Assembly (NCBI GenBank): GCA_035501735.1
Contig: DATJVR010000024.1
Span: forward strand, 8,310 to 72,309
Direction of reading: 5' to 3'
From: PNAI01 sp035501735
Lineage (GTDB): Bacteria > Pseudomonadota > Alphaproteobacteria > Rhizobiales > Xanthobacteraceae
Length of the DNA: 64,000 nt
Of this stretch, positions 56,401-64,000 are shown one piece after another; the first letter of the stretch is position 1, and every line of letters starts with the position of its first letter. The notes beneath the pieces are model-generated. The model made no database searches, was not told where the DNA came from, and saw nothing but the letters and a program-made list of their open reading frames with translations. The position numbers and the translations under genes are program-made.

Positions 56401-57579
56401 TCAGCCCGTGTATTCCAAAATGTGCATCCCTGCGCCAGCGCGATCGATCAAGTAAAGCCGGCCATGCTCGTCGGAGCCGATATCGTTCGACTGCACCGCC
56501 TTGCGGTCGCCGTCAAGCGCGGGCACGAAACAGCCGACTTCCTTTGGCTGAAGCGGCTCGCTCACGTTGACGGCGCGCAGGCCGGCGTTGAAGTAGGTCA
56601 AAAACACGATGTCTTTCCACGGGCCGTCGGCGGGCAGATATTCAAGAATATTGTGCGCGCCGTAGCGGCCGGGGCGATCGAAATATTTGTCGCGGTCGGG
56701 CATGAAGGTGGCGATCGGAATGAGCTTGTCTTCCTTGCGCGCGTCGATGATCCACATGAATTGGGCGTCGCGATATTTCTGCTTGGCACGCGCCTCGTCG
56801 GTGACGACGAGATAGGGTTTGTCTCCGATCGGCCAGCAGGTGTGGTTCGAGCCGGGGAACGGCGGCGCCCAAGAGAGGTGGCCGACGAGTTTCATGTTAC
56901 GCAGATCGGAACAGTCGATCACCGAAATGCCGCCGCCCCACCACGCGCAATACATGCGGTTGCCGCGGATCATGGGCGGCCCATGCAGCGTGACGGCCTC
57001 CTCGTGCGGGGCGGCTTCGCCTTCTTCGCCCTTGCCATTCGCTTTCATCCACGGCAGGCCCCACTGGCTGACGATCTCGGGCTGGAGCGGGTCGCGGATG
57101 TCGAGTGTCCAGATTACGCGGCCGTTCCACCCGTGAGCGTTGTTCGGCAGGAACGCCAGCTTGCGCTTGTTGTCGACGCCGAAGCGGTGCGGCCCGGTGC
57201 CGGGCGTATCGTAGAAGCCGACCTGCTTAGGCTCGCCGCCTTTGGAGATGTCGAAGATGAACAGGCCGGTGCGGGCATTGCGGCCGGCGTCGCCGCCGAG
57301 CCGTTCGGAATTGACGTAGAGGATATCGCCATCGACCACGCGCAGCTTGTGCGAATGGACCCCGGGCGGCGATTTCACCTCGGCGACCTTGCGCGGTTTC
57401 CTCGGATCGCGAACGTCATGGACGGTGAATCCTTCCGGCGCGTGACCGCTCGCAGTGCCGACCGAGCCGACATAGGCATAGCCCTTGTGAATCTGCACCA
57501 GGCTGCCGCAGCCCCAGGCAGCGGACGGATCATGGCCGAGCACGCGGAAGTTTTTTGATTCTTCGGGGATGGTGGTCAT
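56401..57579 (-). CDS. LVIVD-repeat beta-propeller protein
   Basis: A 392-residue protein made of repeated beta-propeller blades with phrases such as GFTVHDVRDPRKPRKVAE, GLFIFDISKGGEPKQVGF and RVIWTLDIRDPLQPEIVSQ, typical of LVIVD repeats and related to selenium-binding-protein folds. Conserved His residues (VHSHKL, GPHRFG, TLHGPPM, NHTCW, GAHNIL) could bind a metal at the propeller centre. There is no signal peptide and a good ribosome site (GGGAGTAACC). It is encoded between a ThDP enzyme and an SDR. Its reaction is unknown; a lyase, oxidase or scaffold role is possible. Confidence 0.82.
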   Translation of the reverse strand: MTTIPEESKNFRVLGHDPSAAWGCGSLVQIHKGYAYVGSVGTASGHAPEGFTVHDVRDPRKPRKVAEVKSPPGVHSHKLRVVDGDILYVNSERLGGDAGRNARTGLFIFDISKGGEPKQVGFYDTPGTGPHRFGVDNKRKLAFLPNNAHGWNGRVIWTLDIRDPLQPEIVSQWGLPWMKANGKGEEGEAAPHEEAVTLHGPPMIRGNRMYCAWWGGGISVIDCSDLRNMKLVGHLSWAPPFPGSNHTCWPIGDKPYLVVTDEARAKQKYRDAQFMWIIDARKEDKLIPIATFMPDRDKYFDRPGRYGAHNILEYLPADGPWKDIVFLTYFNAGLRAVNVSEPLQPKEVGCFVPALDGDRKAVQSNDIGSDEHGRLYLIDRAGAGMHILEYTG

Positions 57580-57602
57580 TGGTTACTCCCAGTTCAAGCC
57601 GT

Positions 57603-57640
57603 AACCCTGAGTGCAAGCGCAGCGAGCCTCGAAGGGTGAC
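57603..57640. repeat. Degenerate intergenic palindrome (ACCCTGAG...CTCGAAGGGT type)
   Basis: The arms ACCCTGAGTGC and GCCTCGAAGGGT form an imperfect inverted repeat around a short GC-rich centre, in the 90-base gap between two cotranscribed genes. The form resembles short dispersed repeats common in alphaproteobacterial intergenic DNA. Only one copy is seen in this window. Confidence 0.4.
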
Positions 57641-57669
57641 GGATCGAAGCAGTGCTTGCATTGGACACT

Positions 57670-59469
57670 TCATCGCGGCTGATAACGGCCGCCGAAGGCG
57701 GGTTTGCTTTGGCCGAGGCCCGGAAGCTCCCAGACGCCCGCGCCGCCGGGGTTTTGGTCGGCGGCGATGTTGGCGTCGATGAGATACGGCTTGTCGGCCG
57801 CAATGGCCATCTTCACGGCGTCATGCAGATCGCCAGCGCGATCGACGCGCACGCCTGAAATTCCGGCGGCGCGCGCCATGGCGGCGAAATCCGGATTATA
57901 GGGCGCACCGGTCTGCGGGTGTTTGAAATCGGTGGCAAGCTCGCGGCCGTCGAGATAGCCGCGCTGCAGTCCGCGGATCGACGCATAGGCGTAGTTGTTC
58001 CACACCACCCACACGACCGGCAGCTCGTATTCGACCGCGGTGCCGAGCACGCTGGCGTGCATGAAGAAGGCGCCGTCGCCGCAGACCGATATGCATGGCC
58101 GGTCGGGAGCGGCGAATTTCGCACCGAGCACGCCGGCGACGCCGAAGCCCATGGGACCGAAACCCATGCAGCCGATGAACGAGTCAGGGCGTCTGGGCTT
58201 GCAGAATTGCAGCAGCCAATTGTGATGTACCCCAATGTCGCTGACCATGATGGCGTCGGCGGGTAGCGCTTGATCGATTTCGTGCGCGGCGCGCTGCGGG
58301 TGAATCGGCGTGGAATCATCGGCGAATCCCGGTGCGATGAACTTCTCCCATTCCTTGCGGTAGCCGTCGATGGCGTTCAGCCATTTTTTGCGCGCCGCGG
58401 CCGCACCGGCGCCATTCTTGCGGCTGTCCAACTCCGCGAGCACTTGGCGCAGGAACGTGCGCACGTCGGCCATCAGCCCGAGCGCGACCGGATAATTGCG
58501 CGCGATCTCTTCGGGATCGATGTCGACATGGATCAATTTGGTGGGCGGGATGGTGAAGGAATAGCCGGGAATCCACGAGCTCGATGTGCGGTCGTCGAAG
58601 CGCACGCCGAGCGCGAGCAGCACGTCGGCCTGCCGCGCCGCGTGATTGGCCTGATAGGCGCCGCCGCGCGACAGCAGACCGAGGGCGAGCGGGTGATGCG
58701 TGTCGAGCGCGCCGATGCCGCTCATGGAATGCGCGACCGGGATTTGCAGTTTCTCTGCAAGCGCCAGCAGATCCTCTGCGGCGCCGGCGTATTTCACGCC
58801 TTGCCCGACGAGGATGACGGGCCGCTCGGCGGTGAGCAGCAGGTCGACGGCTTTCTTCACGCCTTCGGGATCGGCGCCGCAACGGCAGGAGATATTGGCG
58901 TTCCACTCCTCGGGCTTGGGCGCTTCCTCGGCCGCCGCTTCCTTGAACACGTCGAACGGTACGTCGAGCACGACCGGGCCGGGCCGTCCGGTGACCATGG
59001 TCTTCCAAGCTTGTCGCACCGCGAGCGGTACCATCTCGCCGCGCGTCGGCTGAAACACCTTCTTGCACATGCTGCGCACGGTCGAAGGAAAATCCGCCTG
59101 GAATTGACGATAGAGTTCCTGAAACGCACCGCGATTGAACTGGCTAGTCGGCACGTTGCCAGTCACCGCGAGGAATGGCACGGAATCGAGATAAGCGTTG
59201 GCAAGCGCGATCGGCAGATTGGTCGAGCCGGGACCGCATGAGGTGAAGGTTGCCACCGGCCGGCCGGTGACGCGGTAGTAGACATCGGCCATGAAACCGG
59301 CGACGGTCTCGTGGTGGACGGAAATGGTCTTGATGTCGCTCTTGCGCTCGTAGAGCGCATCGATGAATTGGATGTTGCCATGGCCGCACAGGCCGAAGGC
59401 GTAAGGCACCTTCTCCCGGATGAGATAATCGACGATGACCTGGCCGCCATCGAGAATATTTTTCGGCAT
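57670..59469 (-). CDS. Thiamine-diphosphate-dependent enzyme (acetolactate synthase large subunit-like)
   Basis: A 599-residue ThDP enzyme with catalytic Glu54 in VHHETVAGFMADVYYR. The PP-domain motif is GDGAFFMHASVLGTAVEYELPVVWVVWNN. The middle domain has GVRFDDRTSSS and IHVDIDPEEIARNYP, as in acetolactate synthases and glyoxylate carboligases. No regulatory subunit is encoded nearby. It follows an orphan binding protein by 35 nt and heads a group with LVIVD, SDR and Bug genes. A catabolic keto-acid carboligase or decarboxylase is more likely than amino acid synthesis. It is clearly different from the homologue at 13163. Confidence 0.9.
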   Translation of the reverse strand: MPKNILDGGQVIVDYLIREKVPYAFGLCGHGNIQFIDALYERKSDIKTISVHHETVAGFMADVYYRVTGRPVATFTSCGPGSTNLPIALANAYLDSVPFLAVTGNVPTSQFNRGAFQELYRQFQADFPSTVRSMCKKVFQPTRGEMVPLAVRQAWKTMVTGRPGPVVLDVPFDVFKEAAAEEAPKPEEWNANISCRCGADPEGVKKAVDLLLTAERPVILVGQGVKYAGAAEDLLALAEKLQIPVAHSMSGIGALDTHHPLALGLLSRGGAYQANHAARQADVLLALGVRFDDRTSSSWIPGYSFTIPPTKLIHVDIDPEEIARNYPVALGLMADVRTFLRQVLAELDSRKNGAGAAAARKKWLNAIDGYRKEWEKFIAPGFADDSTPIHPQRAAHEIDQALPADAIMVSDIGVHHNWLLQFCKPRRPDSFIGCMGFGPMGFGVAGVLGAKFAAPDRPCISVCGDGAFFMHASVLGTAVEYELPVVWVVWNNYAYASIRGLQRGYLDGRELATDFKHPQTGAPYNPDFAAMARAAGISGVRVDRAGDLHDAVKMAIAADKPYLIDANIAADQNPGGAGVWELPGLGQSKPAFGGRYQPR

Positions 59470-59504
59470 TGCCGCTGTTGCTCCTCAATGGCGACCGTGT
59501 GCCG

Positions 59505-60476
59505 TCAGCGGCCGAGCCGCTTCATGGCGTTCTGATAGTAGGTGAGGTCGATGTAGCGTTCAGGCGGATTGAGAGTGCCGCCTTCGACTTCATGGCGCAG
59601 CAGGAGGACGTTCTTGAAGCCAGCCATGTTGAACTTGGCGTCGGTGGCGAAGCCGAATGAGGGATCGATCATCAGATCGTAGCTGCGCTCGGCAAGCGAT
59701 TGCGACAGCTTCTGCTTCTCCATCAGCATCGCAACGGCCTCTGCGCGGTTCTTGCGATTTGTCACCCAGCGCAGCGATTCGACATAGCCCGCGATGTAGC
59801 GCTCAAGCGTATCGGAATGCGCTTTCGCCCAGGAGCGCAGCACGTAGGCGCCGCCGGCCTGATAGGGGCCGAGCATGTCGACGGTGCGGCCGAGGCTTTT
59901 CATGCCAAGTTCGATGGCTTGCGCGGAGTAAGGCAGGTTCATGACCCCGGCGGCGTTGTCCTTGCTCTCGACCATGGCCTTGAAGCGGTAGTTTCCGTTG
60001 CCGACCGGATTGAGCTTGTAATCGGTGCCGTCCTTCAGGCCGTTCTTGAGCAGGATTTTCTTTGCCTGCAAGGCGTAAGCGGTGTTTGGCGCATCGACGA
60101 CGACGGATTTGCCGCGGATATCGGCGAACGATTTGATATTCGACTGAACGATGAATTCGTTCGTTCCGCTGTCGCCGCCGGAGACGATCACAACGTCGAC
60201 CTTGGCGACATCGATCATGGCGACCGCATTGTCGACGGCGGAATGAACCAACTCGAATTTGCCGGCCGCGAGACCCGCGCGCTGAGACTTGGAATTCTCG
60301 GTGAATTCCACTTCGACCTTGATGCCGTGCTTGTTGAAAAAGCCCTTCTCGATTCCGACGAAAAACGGTAGCGAGCGCGCATTGGGAAAGGTGTTGACGC
60401 GCACGAGCGTCGGCTCGGCCGCGGCATAACCGGAACAGAGCGCGAAAGCGATTGCGAGCGGAGCTAAATGGCGCAT
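59505..60476 (-). CDS. ABC transporter substrate-binding protein (NMT1/TauA type), orphan
   Basis: A 323-residue binding protein with signal peptide (MRHLAPLAIAFALCSGYAAA) and ribosome site AGGGACAACCC. The mature N-terminus RVNTFPNARSLPFFVGIEKGFF and hinge SFADIRGKSVVVDAPNTAYAL fit the NMT1-type family. It is the first gene of the 54.6-60.5 kb operon. No permease or ATPase is nearby, so it needs a transporter core encoded elsewhere. It diverges from the monooxygenase gene at 60580. Confidence 0.9.
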   Translation of the reverse strand: MRHLAPLAIAFALCSGYAAAEPTLVRVNTFPNARSLPFFVGIEKGFFNKHGIKVEVEFTENSKSQRAGLAAGKFELVHSAVDNAVAMIDVAKVDVVIVSGGDSGTNEFIVQSNIKSFADIRGKSVVVDAPNTAYALQAKKILLKNGLKDGTDYKLNPVGNGNYRFKAMVESKDNAAGVMNLPYSAQAIELGMKSLGRTVDMLGPYQAGGAYVLRSWAKAHSDTLERYIAGYVESLRWVTNRKNRAEAVAMLMEKQKLSQSLAERSYDLMIDPSFGFATDAKFNMAGFKNVLLLRHEVEGGTLNPPERYIDLTYYQNAMKRLGR

Positions 60477-60579
60477 GGGTTGTCCCTGAGAGTCCTTGGC
60501 AGGGCCTCAAGCGCATGCAAAGGACTTGCCGCGCCTGACGTCTTGGTTACCCTAGCTGACCACAAAGCGGAGATCGAGG

Positions 60580-61704
60580 ATGAGATTGGGGTACTTCACG
60601 ATGCCGGTGCACCCCATGCACCGGAGCTGGGTGGAAACGCTCAAAGAGGATCGGGAAGCCGTCATCCTCGCCGATAAGCTCGGTTTCCACGATGCCTTCG
60701 TGGGCGAGCACCTGACCGACAAGTGCGAAAACATCACCAACAGCATGATGTTCCATGCCTCCCTGATCCCGGAGACCAAGACGATCAAGCTTGCGACGGG
60801 AACCGCGAATCTCTCCCACATGCATCCGGTGTTGATCGCAGTGCAGGCGGCGATGTTCGACCATATGGCGGAGGGGCGTTTCATCCTGGGCGTGAGCCCC
60901 GGAGCACTCACGTCGGATGCCGAGGCGCTCGGCATCCTGGAGCAGGATCGCAACAAGATGTTCGCGGAGGCGATCGATGTGATCCTCGCGATCTGGGAGA
61001 ACGAGGCGCCATACGACATCGACTTTCCGGGCAACCGTTACAAGGTCTCCACCATGCGCACGCAGGCGCTCCCCATTGGCGTGGGGTATATGGGCAAGCC
61101 CTACCAGAAGCCGCGGCCCGAAATCGTCGGCACGGTGGTGGCGCCGTTTTCGCCGGGCGTCGTGCTGATGGGCAAGCGCGATTTCCATCCGCTGTCGGCG
61201 AACTTCCTGCTCAGCAAGCATTTGAAGTCGCACTGGGAGCATTATTGCAAGGGCAAGACCGAATCCGGTGTCGAGCCCGATGTCGCCGATTGGCGGGTGG
61301 CGCGTGCGGTATTCGTCGCCGACGACGACAAGACCGCGGCACGTTACGGCCGTATGGATGTGAACAGTCCATATCTTTTTTATTATGAGCAGATGCTCGC
61401 CAAAATGAAACGCGGCAAGCGGCTTTATGTGTTCAAGAGCCACAAGGACCAGCCGGACGAGGAAATCACCATCGATCACGTGATGAACCACTGCGTCATT
61501 CATGGCGGCGTGAACAAGGTGGTGGATGCCCTTCTCGCGCTGCGCGAGGAGGTCGGCGATTTCGGCGAACTGGTCTACGCCGGCATGGATTGGGTCGATC
61601 CGGCGCTGGCCAAGCGCTCGATGCAACTCCTGGCGGAACAGGTCATGCCGCGCGTCAATGCGGCAATCGGCAAATCCGCACCGGTGCGCGCCGTCGCGCG
61701 ATAA
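60580..61704 (+). CDS. LLM class flavin-dependent oxidoreductase (bacterial luciferase-like)
   Basis: A 374-residue luciferase-fold protein with ribosome site GGAGATCGAGG. It has the N-terminal strand MRLGYFTMPVHP, the GEHLTD segment, TGTANLSHMHPVLIAVQAAMFDHMAEGRFILGVSPG and a long C-terminal extension. The family uses reduced flavin and oxygen to oxidise small substrates. A separate flavin reductase is usually needed, but none is visible in the window. It is followed 60 bases later by a bicupin gene, suggesting a two-step oxidative pathway. Confidence 0.92.
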   Translation: MRLGYFTMPVHPMHRSWVETLKEDREAVILADKLGFHDAFVGEHLTDKCENITNSMMFHASLIPETKTIKLATGTANLSHMHPVLIAVQAAMFDHMAEGRFILGVSPGALTSDAEALGILEQDRNKMFAEAIDVILAIWENEAPYDIDFPGNRYKVSTMRTQALPIGVGYMGKPYQKPRPEIVGTVVAPFSPGVVLMGKRDFHPLSANFLLSKHLKSHWEHYCKGKTESGVEPDVADWRVARAVFVADDDKTAARYGRMDVNSPYLFYYEQMLAKMKRGKRLYVFKSHKDQPDEEITIDHVMNHCVIHGGVNKVVDALLALREEVGDFGELVYAGMDWVDPALAKRSMQLLAEQVMPRVNAAIGKSAPVRAVAR

Positions 61705-61765
61705 CGGGCGCTACTTCACAATCGGCTTGGCGGCTCTATGATGTCCGCGCGCCATGGAGGACATG

Positions 61766-62857
61766 ATGGACGACGCAACGAAGCCGAAATTGCTGCTCGA
61801 CCCCTATCTCTCCTGGGCGGAGCGCGAAGGCGTGCCCATCACCGAGGATTTCGGCGTCGATTTGCTGAAGGTACCAACGAAACGCTGGCCTCGCCTCGGA
61901 ATCGAGGGTGGCATCGTGCATCTGAAAGGGCGCGGCGATTTCGTTTCGGTGTTCGTACTCGATCTCGCGGCCGGCGCAAAAAGCGAACCGCAGAAACATC
62001 TGTACGAAGAAGTCGTATATGTGCTCGCGGGACACGGCAGCACGGTGGTCGAAACCAGCGGCGGCCACAAGCACAGCTTTGAGTGGGGGCCGAAGAGTCT
62101 GTTCGCGCTGCCGCTCAACTGCCGCTACCAGCATTTCAATTCGAGCGGACGCGAACGTGCCAGGCTTGCCTCGACCAACAGCCTGCCGACGATGCTCAAT
62201 CTATTTCACAACGAAAGGTTCGTGTTCGACAATGCATTCGAATTTCAGGATCGAGAGGGCGCGCCGAACTTTTTCGCCGGCGAGGGCAATTTCGTGCCGG
62301 TGCGCCCGGGCCGCAACATGTGGGAAACGAATTTCATTCCCGATCTCGCCGCGTTCGAGCTGAAGACCTGGGCCGAGCGCGGGGCCGGCGGGTCGAGCAT
62401 GATGTTCGTGCTGGCGGAAGGCACGATCCATGCACATTCCTCGCAGATGCCGGTCGGTACCTACAAGAAGGCGCATCGCCACGGGGCCGACTTCCACGTG
62501 TTTGCCGTCACCGGCCACGGTTATTCCCTCCTGTGGTACGAGGGGGAGAAAGATTTTCGCCGGGTCGACTGGCAGCATGGCGTGGTGTTCGCGCCGCCCG
62601 ACCAGATGTTCCACCAGCATTTCAATACGTCGACCCATCCCGCGCGCTATCTTGCGGTCGCCATGGGCAGCCTGCGTTATCCGTTCACGACGGACAAAAG
62701 ACGCGTGTTCTTGGGGATGGATGTGAACGTGAAAGACGGTGGCTGCCAGATCGAATACGAGAACCAAGACCCACGCATCCATAAGATCTTTTTGGCCGAG
62801 CTCGCCAAGCACAGCGTGAAGTCCGGTATGGCGAAGTACATCAACGAGGCGGCGTGA
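61766..62857 (+). CDS. Bicupin (double cupin) domain protein
   Basis: About 363 residues with two cupin barrels. Motifs include KHLYEEVVYVLAGHGSTVVE in the first and GTYKKAHRHGADFHVFAVTGHGYSLLWYEG in the second, with likely metal-binding His (HRHGADFH, HQHF). The length and layout resemble gentisate-type ring-cleaving dioxygenases and related bicupins, but I cannot assign the substrate. Three ATGs lie close together; the one at 61766 is best spaced from GGAGG, while 61754 is the longest choice. It follows the luciferase-like gene in the same direction. Confidence 0.85.
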   Translation: MDDATKPKLLLDPYLSWAEREGVPITEDFGVDLLKVPTKRWPRLGIEGGIVHLKGRGDFVSVFVLDLAAGAKSEPQKHLYEEVVYVLAGHGSTVVETSGGHKHSFEWGPKSLFALPLNCRYQHFNSSGRERARLASTNSLPTMLNLFHNERFVFDNAFEFQDREGAPNFFAGEGNFVPVRPGRNMWETNFIPDLAAFELKTWAERGAGGSSMMFVLAEGTIHAHSSQMPVGTYKKAHRHGADFHVFAVTGHGYSLLWYEGEKDFRRVDWQHGVVFAPPDQMFHQHFNTSTHPARYLAVAMGSLRYPFTTDKRRVFLGMDVNVKDGGCQIEYENQDPRIHKIFLAELAKHSVKSGMAKYINEAA

Positions 62858-62884
62858 AACGGGCAATCGTAGATGAGTAAGGAA

Positions 62885-62936
62885 CTTCTCCACCCACTCC
62901 ACCCGCGGAGCGCAGCGTCGCGGTGGGGAGGATAAG
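62885..62936. repeat. GC-rich palindromic repeat upstream of eutA
   Basis: ACTCCACCCGCGGAGCG and its partner CGTCGCGGTGGGGAGG form an imperfect inverted repeat. The right arm shares the 12-mer GCGGTGGGGAGG (62920-62931) with the element embedded in the endoQ-helicase gene. Its right end supplies the purine-rich ribosome site of the next gene. Confidence 0.6.
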
Positions 62937-62939
62937 TAA

Positions 62940-64000
62940 TTGCACGACCTCGAATTCGAGCACGTCCACGTCGACGATGCAGCCGAGACGCGCGAAATTC
63001 GCGAGGCGATCTGGGCGGCGGACAACGTTGAGTTGACGACAGTCGGGATCGACATCGGCTCCTCGACGTCGCATCTGATGTTCGCGCGCGTGCATCTGTC
63101 GCGGCTTGCGACCGGGCTTTCGAGCCGCTTCGTCGTGGTCGAACGGAAAATCCTCTGGCAGTCGCCGATCCTGCTCACACCCTATCTGCCGGATTTCACG
63201 ATCGACACCGGCGCGTTGGCTGAATTCATCAACCGCAGTTATGCGGCAGCGGGCCTAACGCGCGCGAAGATCGACTCGGGGGCAGTCATCCTCACCGGCG
63301 AAGCGCTCAAGCGCAAGAACGCACGGGCGATTGCGGATTTGTTTTCCGAGGAGTCCGGGAAGTTTGTCTGCGCGTCGGCCGGACACCACATGGAATGCCA
63401 GCTGGCGGCGCATGGTTCCGGCGCGGTGAAGCTTTCAGCGTCGCGAGCCAAGACCGTACTCAACGTCGACATCGGCGGCGGCACCACCAAGCTCGCGATC
63501 GCGGAGAAAGGCCGGGTGACCGCCACCGCCGCGCTGCATCTAGGCGGCCGCCTGCTGGTCGTCGACGGTTCGGGGCGGCTCGCGCGCCTCGAGCCCGCCG
63601 GACAGCGCCTGGCGAAGGAAGCCGGCTACGAATGGAAGCGCGGCGACGCCGTGCGCCCGAGCGACCTCGACCGCGTGGCCGAGCACATCGCCGACTCGCT
63701 GCTGCGCTTCGACGCCCACTACCTCACCGAGCGCATCGCGCTGGAGGGAATCGAAGGCGTCATGTTCTCCGGCGGTGTCGCCGAGTACATCTACGGACGG
63801 GAGGAGCGCGAGTTCGGCGACCTTGGAAAACGAATTGGATTTTGTATTAGAAATAAAATCAAATCCCTGCCGTGGCCGCTGCTTCCCCCCGGCGAATGCA
63901 TCCGCGCCACGGCGCTCGGCGCATCCGAATACAGCGTGCAGCTGAGCGGCAACACCTGCTACATCTCGAATCCGGGCGCGCTGCTGCCGCGGCGCAACCT
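62940..64000 (+). CDS. eutA: Ethanolamine ammonia-lyase reactivating factor EutA, 3' end beyond window
   Basis: The frame is open from a TTG at 62940 to the window edge (353 codons). GGGGAGG lies about 8 nt before the TTG and is the only good ribosome site. The product has actin-like ATPase motifs: GIDIGSSTSHLMFARV near residues 36-51 and DIGGGTTKLAIAEKG near residues 176-190. It also has the EutA-type stretch EGVMFSGGVAEYIYGREEREFGDLG. EutA reactivates coenzyme-B12-dependent ethanolamine ammonia-lyase by replacing damaged cobalamin. The eutB and eutC genes are expected just past the right edge. Confidence 0.88.
   Translation, partial: MHDLEFEHVHVDDAAETREIREAIWAADNVELTTVGIDIGSSTSHLMFARVHLSRLATGLSSRFVVVERKILWQSPILLTPYLPDFTIDTGALAEFINRSYAAAGLTRAKIDSGAVILTGEALKRKNARAIADLFSEESGKFVCASAGHHMECQLAAHGSGAVKLSASRAKTVLNVDIGGGTTKLAIAEKGRVTATAALHLGGRLLVVDGSGRLARLEPAGQRLAKEAGYEWKRGDAVRPSDLDRVAEHIADSLLRFDAHYLTERIALEGIEGVMFSGGVAEYIYGREEREFGDLGKRIGFCIRNKIKSLPWPLLPPGECIRATALGASEYSVQLSGNTCYISNPGALLPRRN

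Overview
The window looks like the chromosome of a metabolically versatile, GC-rich alphaproteobacterium. The gene style suggests Hyphomicrobiales (Bradyrhizobium/Xanthobacteraceae-like), but this is inferred from gene content and codon use, as no rRNA or marker phylogeny was possible. It holds no rRNA, tRNA, CRISPR array, phage or insertion sequence that I can see. About 50 protein genes are packed into long co-directional operons. Most of them take up and break down organic acids, aromatics and amides.

Layout. 1-1437: C-terminally incomplete TolC-type outer membrane protein (minus), preceded by a 487-bp AT-rich gap. 1.9-3.4 kb: cupin and D-2-hydroxyacid dehydrogenase. 3.5-10.3 kb: a minus-strand operon of two Bug/TctC solute-binding proteins, an enolase-superfamily enzyme and a complete NMT1-type ABC importer, closed by a strong hairpin terminator at 3445-3485. 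10.4-11.9 kb: cyclase-family hydrolase and MsrB. 11.9-13.1 kb: MetE-like methyltransferase. 13.2-17.8 kb: plus-strand catabolic module (ThDP enzyme, dihydroxyphthalate-decarboxylase-like protein, FAH hydrolase, binding protein). 18.1-27.3 kb: an MdtABC-like RND pump with its own outer membrane lipoprotein and two tandem, non-identical permeases. 27.3-32.1 kb: an iron/spermidine-type ABC importer with an embedded alpha/beta hydrolase.

33.2-46.2 kb is a minus-strand run of eleven genes: GGT-like acylase, ABC ATPase, permease, binding protein, M24 pita-bread protein, molybdenum hydroxylase large subunit, a TIGR02444-like protein, UbiX, CMD-family protein, UbiD and amidase. It reads like an uptake, deconjugation, hydroxylation and decarboxylation pathway for an unknown amide-linked aromatic or N-heterocyclic acid. 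Several members have lost canonical active-site residues. An acyl-CoA ligase (46.3 kb) diverges from it. A PadR/ChrA pair (48.0-49.6 kb) and a second, divergent UbiD (49.6-51.2 kb) follow.

51.4-54.6 kb encodes the most unusual protein here: an endonuclease-Q-like PHP nuclease fused to a complete UvrD-type SF1 helicase. Its linker appears to be built from an in-frame GC-rich palindromic repeat. 54.6-60.5 kb is a five-gene operon (binding protein, ThDP enzyme, LVIVD propeller, SDR lacking its catalytic residues, Bug protein). The window closes with a luciferase-like monooxygenase, a bicupin, a second copy of the palindromic repeat type and the start of eutA, which points to ethanolamine ammonia-lyase genes beyond the right edge.

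Ten binding-protein-fold genes share only three ABC transporter cores and no TctAB, so several must be orphans or have been recruited as enzymes or sensors.
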